Position numbers and translations under genes: made by a program | Source of the DNA: Diplonema japonicum | Taxonomy: Eukaryota; Euglenozoa; Diplonemea; Diplonemida; Diplonemidae | Reading direction: 5' to 3' | Assembly (NCBI GenBank): GCA_964019335.1 | Contig: OZ025713.1 | Span: forward strand, 372,001 to 436,000 | Length of the DNA: 64,000 nt | In this document: positions 1 through 8,363 of the stretch, one piece after another | Position numbering within the stretch: the first letter of the stretch is position 1 | Layout of the letters: every line of letters starts with the position of its first letter | Notes under the pieces: model-generated | The model's input: only the letters and a program-made list of their open reading frames with translations | What the model was told of the DNA's origin: nothing | Database searches by the model: none

Positions 1-842
1 CCTCCATCGTAGTCACCGTTCCCAGGGCACACCATCACAGGGACGGACCCATTGGCACTGGCACGGAACACGTCACGCATGAAAGCGTTCTCATTCTCAC
101 CGTTGTCCCAGTACACGAAGTCTCCGTACATCACTACCGTGTCGACAGCCCCTGCCTCACACTCCTCCTGCAGCAAGGGAAGGATCTGGTTGTCTGTCCA
201 ACCAATGTCCCCAAAGAAGACCATTCTGGGGACGAAGCTGAGGTCGTCCCTGGGAGTCACCGTGAAGAACGAAACCACCTGTGACTCCTCCGTCTCTTCC
301 CATCCTGTGCTGTACTGGTACTTCGATCCGGGGGTGAGCCCAGTGAGGAGGGCACGGTAGTTCACGTAGGGGCCAGGGCCCTTGATGGTGTGCTGGGGGG
401 CGACAGTTGCCCATTGAGAAGGGGAGCTACCAGCTAACCCGTACCTCACAACAGGAGAGGGAAGCTTCCCGGTGCTTGTCGGGACAGCCCACTGCACGAG
501 GATGGCATCAGTGGTGTTCCCGTAGGCAACGTGCTGCTGCTGCGGGACGGGAGGGGCCCCTCCTGTGCAGTTCGAAGCACTCCTCTCTGTCGGCTCTCCG
601 TAGTCGTAGGCGATGGCCCCAGCCGCAAATTGGCAGGCGTTCACACCATCCCCAGGGCTGTGCCAGCAGCACCCGTTCTGGTTCTTCGCTTCGCACGCAC
701 TCTGGCACTCGGCGGCGGTGCAGTTGCTCAGAAGGTTCACGTACCCAGTAGGTTTGCAGGCACCCCCAGCAAGGAAAGGGCCGCAGACAGACGCCCCACT
801 GCCCGTGGCCAACGCCAGGAGCAACACCACGTTGCGGAACAT
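1..842 (-). CDS. Purple-acid-phosphatase-like secreted protein, N-terminal part (cut by window edge)
   Basis: This is the N-terminal ~280 codons of a second copy of the gene at 5115-7478; the rest lies beyond the left edge. The ATG is at 840-842, followed by a hydrophobic signal peptide, a Cys-rich segment, a fibronectin-like segment and the start of the metallophosphoesterase domain (GDxG and GDxxY motifs). By eye I count only about five base differences from the other copy over 864 bases, at least one of them changing a residue (Phe to Tyr just before the GDxxY motif). Similarity stops abruptly at about 864, 22 bases upstream of the ATG, so the two copies have unrelated upstream DNA. I see no stop in the reading frame, so the copy may be functional. 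Known of the family: such enzymes hydrolyse phosphate esters with a binuclear metal centre. Confidence 0.72.
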   Translation of the reverse strand, partial: MFRNVVLLLALATGSGASVCGPFLAGGACKPTGYVNLLSNCTAAECQSACEAKNQNGCCWHSPGDGVNACQFAAGAIAYDYGEPTERSASNCTGGAPPVPQQQHVAYGNTTDAILVQWAVPTSTGKLPSPVVRYGLAGSSPSQWATVAPQHTIKGPGPYVNYRALLTGLTPGSKYQYSTGWEETEESQVVSFFTVTPRDDLSFVPRMVFFGDIGWTDNQILPLLQEECEAGAVDTVVMYGDFVYWDNGENENAFMRDVFRASANGSVPVMVCPGNGDYDG

Positions 843-866
843 GTTTCCCCCCAAAGTGTCACTGCT

Positions 867-1253
867 GAGTTATTGAGGAAGAAAAAAGAAAGAATGAAGG
901 AACGAAAGAACGAAAGGACGAAAGAAAGAAAGAAAAAAGGACAAGGTCAGTGTGCAGGAGTGCTCACTGTCAAAGAGGACGGAAGGAAAGAAAAAAAGAA
1001 TATGATTGACGCTGTGCTGTGGTCAATTTTCTTTTTCCTTCGCATTCTTCTATGTGTCTTGCCGCACCGGGCGGAAAGGGACACATCTGACCGTGTCGGC
1101 AAAAGGAAGTGCTTTCTGAAATTCCCTTTTCTCCTCAGACCTAAAAAGGGATAATTCCCCACCACACGATTCAGAGGTGTAGCTACATTGAGAAACGAGA
1201 CGCGAATAGTATTTTTAATTTCTTTATCCCCTAAAGGCCCGGAGCCTATCTAC
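867..1253. other. Intergenic, purine-rich, no gene seen
   Basis: Unique DNA upstream of the partial phosphatase gene. It begins with an AAAGAAAG-type purine run (about 880-940) and then ordinary AT-rich sequence. The open frames crossing it have low-complexity products and no recognisable domain. Confidence 0.5.
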
Positions 1254-1885
1254 GGTACCCTCCCATTTTCGTTGTTGCTTTAAATACTCAAAAAAAGGGC
1301 AGCATGCAACCATAGGAAGGTGCAAGGAAAGGGTAAACGGTACTAAAATTTTCAATTCCAGGTGCCAGATTCAGATGAGAACACTTAACTATGTGTGTAA
1401 GAGGGGGGTTGAGGGGGTACTTTTTATGTCCGATTTTGGGGGGTCTTCTTGTCGTGGGGGGTCCGTGGAGTTATGGCTGGGCTAAAAAGGGCAGCATTCA
1501 GCCCTATTTGGTGCCCTGAACTCTAGGATTGAGGTCAGTCTGGAGACTTTTTGGGGCTGTGGGATGAAAAAAGCAACTTGTGAGTTTTTTTTCCAGCTGG
1601 GGTAGCATGCAAGGGTAAAAAACACGTTTTGCATAAGGGACCTTAAACCCATTAACAGGACCAACCCAAGCCAAATTTTGTACTCTAGGATGGAAAGATT
1701 CAGATTCCGCTGTTTTTTTTGAATCGAAACGACCGTTCGTGGAAGAAACTATGAGCTCAAGTACCGCGTGTGCAAAAAAAAAAGATTAAAAACACCCTCC
1801 TCATTGGCCGCTTCACCTAGAGGTGTCCTGAGCCCACCTTTTCACGGAAATGATATGTTTTGGGCCTTTGGGAGTATTTCTCTTT
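1254..1885 (-). mobile_element. Internally deleted piggyBac-like element
   Basis: On the minus strand this matches two separate parts of the element at 59540-60782. Bases 1640-1880 match 59535-59766 and bases 1258-1640 match about 60412-60780. The ~645 bases in between, which in the other copy encode the central transposase domain, are missing; the junction lies near 1640 just before a TTATGCAAAACG stretch. Two direct copies of a GGGCAGCAT motif (about 1297 and 1488) lie in its end region and recur near the other piggyBac-like relics in the window. No coding capacity remains. This is a MITE-like deletion derivative. Confidence 0.75.
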
Positions 1886-2413
1886 AGCGAAAAAGCAAAT
1901 TTTGAAATAAGGACAAAAATGTCCGCACGGGCGTTTAGGGGTTATTTATTTATTTATTTTTTTTTTCTCTTCCAGTGGGGAAGCAGAAAAAGGGGAACGC
2001 CCAAAAGGTGAAAGGTTCTACCCGAGAGCGAACCGGAAGGAAACAAAAAACAAAACAAAAACAAGAAGGGGGTGGTGGGGAGAAAAAAAGAAGGGGGGGA
2101 AAAAAAAAAGGCAAAAATGAGTTTTTCGAATTCCATTTCTTGCACTTCGAACAAAAATAGCTTTCTCGGGTAACTATACCCCTAAGTTCAGGGATATGCT
2201 CAAAAGCAAACCCCCTTAGTTTTGAGGAAATGCCCAAAGACCTATCAACTAGGAGGGTCTCCCCCAATGCCATAAATCGCAACATATCAAGCACATCTGC
2301 AGCTAGGCAGGTGGATGACCCTGTTCCTTGTGAAGGATTCTGGAGGAGAACATGGCAAGCGAAAAAAAACACCTAGCGTTTTTGGAGACTTTGGGGGCGG
2401 GCTTTTGAGTGTT

Positions 2414-2458
<45 letters not shown>

Positions 2459-2688
2459 TGGGAGGGAGTTAGCACTTTTCTTTTCCCGACTTCTCTTTCC
2501 CTTTTCCTCAAAAACAAAACAGTAAATAAAGGTTAAAGCGCTTTTTGCTGCTTTTGACTTTTAACGCAAAGAAGAGAGAAGAAAGACAGGGAGGAGAGGA
2601 AGAAGCCGGTTTTGAGCACTATACGTTGTTTTGACATGAAACGTTTTTTTTTTTTTTTTTTTTTTTTTTTTGTATACTTGTATATATA
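1886..2688. other. AT-rich intergenic DNA with homopolymers
   Basis: Contains purine-rich low-complexity sequence around 1975-2120, an A tract at about 2416-2454 and a T tract at about 2645-2671. Open frames here are homopolymer artefacts. It ends in an alternating TATATATA run that forms the left flank of the next transposon. Confidence 0.5.
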
Positions 2689-2815
2689 GGTCGATTTCAA
2701 AAAAAAAACCCCCCCCAAAATGAGGCCAATTGACACTTTCGTTGCATCTTTGGGCATGCCGCCCCCTTTAAAAAAAATTCTCCATATTTCCCGGCCCATA
2801 TTAGGAAAGAACCCG
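2689..2815 (+). repeat. Left terminal inverted repeat of the 2.3-kb transposon
   Basis: Pairs with the reverse complement of about 4895-5013; imperfect, with small indels in the A- and C-rich tracts. Confidence 0.7.
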
Positions 2816-2982
2816 GGTCAGAAATCGCTCAAGAGTGCTATTTTGACCTATGAAAAATTCAGTCTTAGGGTAAAATCGGGTTTTAGTGGTTTTGGTAAAG
2901 TCAGAGATTATGCTTTCAATAGCAAGAAATAGCGGAACTCACTGCTAGAAGGTGGCTGAAATGATGTTGAAGGTGGAAACCT

Positions 2983-4640
2983 TCATTTCTTAGTCTTCTG
3001 CAGTTTAGATGTGCTGCTGCTGCTGGGTGGGTGACCTCGTTTCTGTTTCATATTAGGCCTTCTTACCGCGTTTTGGGGCTTGTCATGCTCTTCTACGGGG
3101 GAAGTGTCGAGTTTCTTTTGTAACTTGATAACAATTCTTTCCCGTTTTTCAAGTCCGGGAAGGCTATCAGGAACGTCTTCATCCTCATCACAAGATTCAT
3201 AGACTGGGGGCCTTTTCTCTGCCCTGTCTGCATCGAGTGCTTTGATGACGTACTTTAGTTCCTTCCAGCTCGTGGATGCACATGTTGTAGCAAATACACC
3301 CTCCGGAGGAGTACTCTTGAACCCATATGCGCCTGGGCCAAAGACATCAGTAACTACAAATGCAGAGGTGTACCGTATCGTATTGGTGATGTTCGCTATT
3401 TGTTCGACAGTTTTAATTGTTGTGGAACGAGACACCCGAAGCCAAACACGAGAAAGCACTCCGAAGTGGCTGTCCCTGCCGTTTTTGCCGTGTTTCTCCC
3501 CCAGAAACCACAGGGGATCAGCATATGACGTCACGAAGACCAAAAAGAACAAAATAGCAAAATTCCTTTGCACGAAAGTGACGCCCACTGTCAGTCCAGA
3601 GTATCCACTCCATTTTTTTCGGGGATCGCAAACCCACTAGCCAGGACAGTTTTCAGGCACTCGATAACGCATTTCACATCAGTATTCAGACTTGAAAGCA
3701 CACAATCAACATGCAGCGCCCTACGAGCACCATGCCCGTCAATCCAGTACACCCCGATTCCCAAAGCACTAAACGATTGCAAATGGTAAAAATCGTAGCT
3801 TGTTGATACAGGACCCATTGGTAGGGACCCCTTGGACTTGAAGTCGATGTCAAGAACTAATGCATCCGGTGGGGGAGAAGTCCTGTGCTCATTGTACAAC
3901 CTTCTTTGGGACATACACCTTTCAACATGTTGCTCCCAAGGCTTCAAGTTTGCAACAAGTTCACGTACCTTTTTCTTTGGGTACTTCCATCGAATCGCAT
4001 CAATGCAATTTAGGGTCTCTTGCATGTCCGAAACACTGAACTGCAGGTCCCATTTGACCCCACGTGATGTCATCGTTTGCAATAGCGAAAGACGCATCCG
4101 TTGTGCTTTTGTACAGTACTCGCACATATCCGTGGGTTTGGCACAGTGCATAAATTCCTTCCCTCTCCTCAGTGTGCAAGCCAGGCCGGCCCAGTGCGAC
4201 GTCCTTGGAGGATGACACAGAGATCAATTCTGATCATCTAGCAGTCAGCCAGCCAACATCGCGGGTCCTCCGGCGTCTCACACGCAAACGCCACAGGATG
4301 ACTACCGTAAGGTCACTCGAGGTGTCATATCAAGATGTTTTCCGGTCATCCGCCCTTATGAATAAGATTTCCTATTCAACATTCCCCCATGCTACTGTAG
4401 AACAAGTCTTTTCCAACAGTAAGGCCAGCTGCCCTTATTTCGTCGTGTGTGATGTGGTCAAGCCGCATGCCTCTGACCAATTGGCGCCGTGTGGCGTCTT
4501 GTTGTCTATTAAACCAACCAGAAAATGATGGCAGAAGTGCCGCTAAAAGTTCCCCTTTACACACTACGTCACAAACTAGTGCAGCACAGTCGTTGCCACT
4601 GAGCTTCTCAAGAACCTCTTGGCGAGTGTCCTGATCGCCG
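2983..4640 (-). pseudogene. Transposase-like gene, broken by frameshifts
   Basis: Three minus-strand frame segments read as one decayed protein: 4376-4640 (ends near a KDLFYSS stretch), 3591-4151 (Cys-rich start with CEYC, then LVLDIDFKSK and a PVSTSYDFY segment) and 2983-3588 (GKNGRDSHFG, then a Lys-rich tail). The order and the D-containing motifs resemble a DDE-type transposase, with LDIDFK as a possible first catalytic Asp; this is inference. At least two frameshifts (near 4155 and near 3590) separate the parts, so no active protein is expected. The location inside matching inverted repeats supports a transposon origin more strongly than the protein motifs do. The superfamily is unassigned. 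Confidence 0.5.
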
Positions 4641-4719
4641 ATGTGTTCCCATTTACCCTTTCTCGGTCCGAATACCTTTTTTTTACCCCTAGTTTCTCAA
4701 CTGCAAGTTTAAAAGCGTC

Positions 4720-4830
4720 CATTTTTGGAACCCCCCCCTCTTTTTCTGAAGTTGTTTAAAGTGGGAAAACCTATTTTTGGAACCCCCCTCTTTTACTGAA
4801 TTTATGCAAAGTGAAAAAACCCATTTTTGC
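4720..4830 (+). repeat. Short tandem repeat, unit about 55 bp
   Basis: A unit containing CATTTTTGGAACCCCCC, CTCTTTT, CTGAA and AAAGTG recurs about two and a half times inside the transposon near its right end. Confidence 0.6.
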
Positions 4831-4894
4831 CCCGAGGACTGAATTTTTTGGCTACTAGTAACACTCACTTTCCAATTTTATGGGGTGTTTTTTT

Positions 4895-5013
4895 TCCTAA
4901 CCTGGGCCGGGAAAGTTGTAGAAATTTTTTTCTTTGGGAAAAAGTACTTAGAGAAATATTGAAAGTGTCAATCGGCCTCATTTTTTTTGGGGGGGGGGTT
5001 TTGAAACGATGCC
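4895..5013 (-). repeat. Right terminal inverted repeat of the 2.3-kb transposon
   Basis: Reverse complement of the left repeat at 2689-2815; flanked on the outside by ATATATATA. Confidence 0.7.
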
Positions 5014-5114
5014 ATATATATAAGCTCTTTTTTATTATTTCCACCTTTTTCTTTTATTTTTTTATCAACGCGGCTCTTCAGAAATCAGTGAAACGATCAA
5101 TTCCATGTGAGAAT

Positions 5115-7478
5115 TTATGGACATTTCTTACACTTGCCACTGCACCCTTCGGGCCACTCAAAGTAAGCAATATGAACACAAGGAGGGGACCCCCCAGGGC
5201 ACTTCATCAGAGGATTCCCACTTACATAGATTTCACCATACGTCCTATCACAGTACTCCGTGGGGACGGTGCCAGTGAAGTTGTTTCGAACTGCCCACAG
5301 AAGACACGCCACTTCCCCTCCAAGAGTGGGGTCATACAGCTGGTTGTTGCCACTGGCCGATGGGTGGTGGCACTGCAGCTCACCCCACGAGTCAGGGATG
5401 TCCCCTGTCAACGCATTCCTGCTGAGCCCAAGGTACCTCAAGTTCGGGAGCCCCGTCGACAGGCCCATGTCAACAGGAAGTGTCCCACGAAGGCGGTGCT
5501 CGTCGTCGTCCGTCTGCGGCTCAAGGTACAGGGTGTGAAGGTAGGGAAGCCCACGGAGAAGGTTTTGAGGAAGGACCCCCACCAAGAGGTTGCTCGACAG
5601 GTCAAGGAGCTGGATCGTGTCAGCCAGTGCTGTTCCCAGCGAGGGAGGGATGGGCCCAGTCAAGTTGTTTGAAGGAAGCTGGATAGCTGTCACCCCTACC
5701 TTCGTCCACAGCTTCTGCAGGGTGCGCTCCGTCACCTTCACACAGGTCACACCGTACCAAGGTGCACTCCCATCGCAGGGGTCCTTCCCGTTCATCCAGT
5801 TCGTGTTGTGCCTCCAGCCATGCCCGTTCGTCGAGGTGTACAGGTCCTGCAGAGCGGCCAACTGTGCGGCAGGGATCGACGCCCCAGGGTCGTTCTTCGC
5901 CTGCCATGCCTTTTGAAGCTTCGCAGCAGCGACAGAAGAAGCGTCGTTCTGGGGCTTCACAACAGCAGCCTCCGTGTGGGTGCAGTACTCACCGAAGTTG
6001 CAAGCTTTCGTCTTCGTGAGATCAACTGAATCCAAGATAGCCCCTCCAAGGTTGGTGGACATGAAGTCCAATGAGAGCGTGTTCTGGTCCTGCACAGTGA
6101 CGTGTGTGTAGCCGAACATGTAAGACCTCCATGCCGTCCAGGCATCAAAACCCCTCTCGAAGAGGTTGGTCTCCTCAGCGTTGCCAGGATTCCCGCTCAC
6201 AATGTACACAGGTGCCTTGGCATCAGCATAAGGGCGAGAGGCATCAGGCCCCGCCATCAATGTTTTGTTGAACACAGGGAGGGTGCGCTCCTGGTTGTGC
6301 ACGTGGCCAGCAAACACAATGTCAGCACCATACTTGTACATAAGGGGTTCGAACACTTCGTAAGGGATAGCATCCGTGCCACCAGTGCTGTAAGAAGGCC
6401 TGTGGTAGTGAACAATGATCCAGGGCCTCTGCTCCCTCTCAGCGTTGGCTTGCTTCATGTCGGCCTCGAGCCAAGCAAGCATCTCAGCCTTCTTCTGGGG
6501 ATAGGGGACACCCCATTCAAGGACCTCGGTGTTGATCGCCACAATGTGGGCCCTCCCAGAGTTGAAGCTGTAGTACATGCTCTGTGTCTGCTCCCAGTTC
6601 GGCATCCCCCACTGCTGCCTGTAGCGCGTGTAGTCACCTCCATCGTAGTCACCGTTCCCAGGGCACACCATCACAGGGACGGACCCATTGGCACTGGCAC
6701 GGAACACGTCACGCATGAAAGCGTTCTCATTCTCACCGTTGTCCCAGTACACGAAGTCCCCGAACATCACTACCGTGTCGACAGCCCCTGCCTCGCACTC
6801 CTCCTGCAGCAAGGGAAGGATCTGGTTGTCTGTCCAACCAATGTCCCCAAAGAAGACCATTCTGGGGACGAAGCTGAGGTCGTCCCTGGGAGTCACCGTG
6901 AAGAACGAAACCACCTGTGACTCCTCCGTCTCTTCCCATCCTGTGCTGTACTGGTACTTCGATCCGGGGGTGAGCCCAGTGAGGAGGGCACGGTAGTTCA
7001 CGTAGGGGCCAGGGCCCTTGATGGTGTGCTGGGGGGCGACAGTTGCCCATCGAGAGGGGGAGCTACCAGCTAACCCGTACCTCACAACAGGAGAGGGAAG
7101 CTTCCCGGTGCTTGTCGGGACAGCCCACTGCACGAGGATGGCATCAGTGGTGTTCCCGTAGGCAACGTGCTGCTGCTGCGGGACGGGAGGGGCCCCTCCT
7201 GTGCAGTTCGAAGCACTCCTCTCTGTCGGCTCTCCGTAGTCGTAGGCGATGGCCCCAGCCGCAAATTGGCAGGCGTTCACACCATCCCCAGGGCTGTGCC
7301 AGCAGCACCCGTTCTGGTTCTTCGCTTCGCACGCACTCTGGCACTCGGCGGCGGTGCAGTTGCTCAGAAGGTTCACGTACCCAGTAGGTTTGCAGGCACC
7401 CCCAGCAAGGAAAGGGCCGCAGACAGACGCCCCACTGCCCGTGGCCAACGCCAGGAGCAACACCACGTTGCGGAACAT
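5115..7478 (-). CDS. Secreted purple-acid-phosphatase-like enzyme fused to an LRR domain
   Basis: A 787-residue protein. Residues 1-20 are a signal peptide; about 20-95 is a Cys-rich module; about 105-200 is fibronectin-like, as in the N-terminal domain of purple acid phosphatases; about 205-480 is a metallophosphoesterase domain with GDIG (about 211), GDFVY (about 240), GNGD (about 274), IVHYHRP (about 357) and GHVH (about 391). About 545-770 is a plant-type LRR region with an LRRNT-like W...NW...DPC...W.GVTC cap. Known of the family: the GNHE motif provides a metal-binding Asn and a catalytic His; here it is GNGD, so Asn is kept but His is lost. I chose the ATG at 7478 because an upstream in-frame TTG start would sit ahead of the signal peptide. 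A CTCTTTACCAACAG stretch just upstream could be a splice acceptor. Stop is TAA. A near-identical copy starts at 842. Confidence 0.85.
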   Translation of the reverse strand: MFRNVVLLLALATGSGASVCGPFLAGGACKPTGYVNLLSNCTAAECQSACEAKNQNGCCWHSPGDGVNACQFAAGAIAYDYGEPTERSASNCTGGAPPVPQQQHVAYGNTTDAILVQWAVPTSTGKLPSPVVRYGLAGSSPSRWATVAPQHTIKGPGPYVNYRALLTGLTPGSKYQYSTGWEETEESQVVSFFTVTPRDDLSFVPRMVFFGDIGWTDNQILPLLQEECEAGAVDTVVMFGDFVYWDNGENENAFMRDVFRASANGSVPVMVCPGNGDYDGGDYTRYRQQWGMPNWEQTQSMYYSFNSGRAHIVAINTEVLEWGVPYPQKKAEMLAWLEADMKQANAEREQRPWIIVHYHRPSYSTGGTDAIPYEVFEPLMYKYGADIVFAGHVHNQERTLPVFNKTLMAGPDASRPYADAKAPVYIVSGNPGNAEETNLFERGFDAWTAWRSYMFGYTHVTVQDQNTLSLDFMSTNLGGAILDSVDLTKTKACNFGEYCTHTEAAVVKPQNDASSVAAAKLQKAWQAKNDPGASIPAAQLAALQDLYTSTNGHGWRHNTNWMNGKDPCDGSAPWYGVTCVKVTERTLQKLWTKVGVTAIQLPSNNLTGPIPPSLGTALADTIQLLDLSSNLLVGVLPQNLLRGLPYLHTLYLEPQTDDDEHRLRGTLPVDMGLSTGLPNLRYLGLSRNALTGDIPDSWGELQCHHPSASGNNQLYDPTLGGEVACLLWAVRNNFTGTVPTEYCDRTYGEIYVSGNPLMKCPGGSPPCVHIAYFEWPEGCSGKCKKCP

Positions 7479-7502
7479 GTTTCCCCCCAAAGTGTCACTG
7501 TT

Positions 7503-8340
7503 GGTAAAGAGCTTTGAAACACTAGAGAAGTACTGCTAATACGTTAAAGAAAAAGTGTAGAGGAAAATGGAATTTATTTCTACCCATATAGTTTTTGCCC
7601 TACAAGTTCACCGAAGTGCAATCAACTAGCGCTCTCCGTACGAGGTATTAGCAGCAAGAAGAATCAGCAGCTATAAATATAAGATAAAGGCCTGTGTTGG
7701 TGGCGCCCTGCACAAGCACTGTCTACCTGACAACAGGGTGTCTCCAACTGACTATCTTGTAGGCAGCATCACGTAGGGGATTCCTGGGGCTCCTTTGGGC
7801 ATTTCATCAGAGGCTTCTTGTTCGATGCAAACATCACCATATACTCACAGCGGCAACAGTTGTACACTAGCACCACTAATGCTAAAAGCAGCCTTGCATC
7901 ACAGAACACATGCCCTCCCCCTGTGGTCGTTTTGGTAAATACAGCATTTGAAAAAAAAGGGGAGGGGGACCATGCTATGGAAGAGGGAACAGCAAAAAAG
8001 GGGGGAGCTTATTTCTGAGTAATAGCTTTCTTTTATGCCAAAGGAGCTAGGGGTTTTGTAAGAGAGAGGAAAAGAAAAAAAAAGAAGAAAAAAAAGGGGG
8101 GGAAAGGGGGGGGGGGAAAAAAGACATGTATTTAAAGAAAAAGGTAGAAAAAACTAGTTTGGCGCTTCATCTGTTTGTGCGCACGAGCGGAATTTTACCT
8201 AATAAAATAAGCTCATTACGCTAGTTTTTTTAGTCTCGACAATAATATTGTTAAAACAAGAAAAAAACAAAGAAGAAATTAAAATAAACGAATATCCGTA
8301 TCAAAATCAATGACACACAACTAAGTGTCTCTTTTATTTT
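7503..8340. other. Intergenic DNA between the phosphatase and WWK genes
   Basis: AT-rich, with purine runs and a G/A tract at about 8070-8125. A ~45-bp segment at about 7680-7725 (TGTTGGTGG, GCCCT, CACAA) resembles 42605-42650, which also lies upstream of a minus-strand gene. A dispersed ~100-bp repeat sits at 8150-8252. No gene seen. Confidence 0.5.
8150..8252 (-). repeat. Dispersed ~100-bp repeat, copy 1
   Basis: The reverse complement shares AACTAG, AGCGTAATGAGC, ACGAGCG/GCTCGTG and GTCGAGACTAAA blocks with copies at 12790-12900 and 35325-35440, including an adjacent AACAATATTATTGTCGAGAC segment shared with the 35-kb copy. Short, non-coding, present in both orientations; probably a MITE or SINE-like element. 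Confidence 0.65.
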
Positions 8341-8363
8341 AACGGCTATGGCTAGGGGTGTTT

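Larger units (their letters stand above)
2689..5013 (-). mobile_element. 2.3-kb DNA transposon with long terminal inverted repeats
   Basis: The two ends are inverted copies of each other: about 2689-2815 matches the reverse complement of about 4895-5013 (shared blocks include a C-rich run, TGAGGCC followed by ATTGACACTTTC, and CCCGGCCCA). Each terminus begins GG on its own strand. Both ends abut ATATATA (2682-2688 and 5014-5020), a probable target-site duplication of 7 or more bases. Inside, on the minus strand, are the broken remains of a transposase-like gene. Long inverted repeats with a duplication of this size recall Mutator-like elements, but I cannot place the superfamily. Confidence 0.7.

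Noticed and set aside
52-1154. Plus-strand open frames of 100-200 codons over the phosphatase gene
   Set aside because: They are antisense shadows in GC-rich coding sequence; the minus frame has signal peptide and domain motifs.
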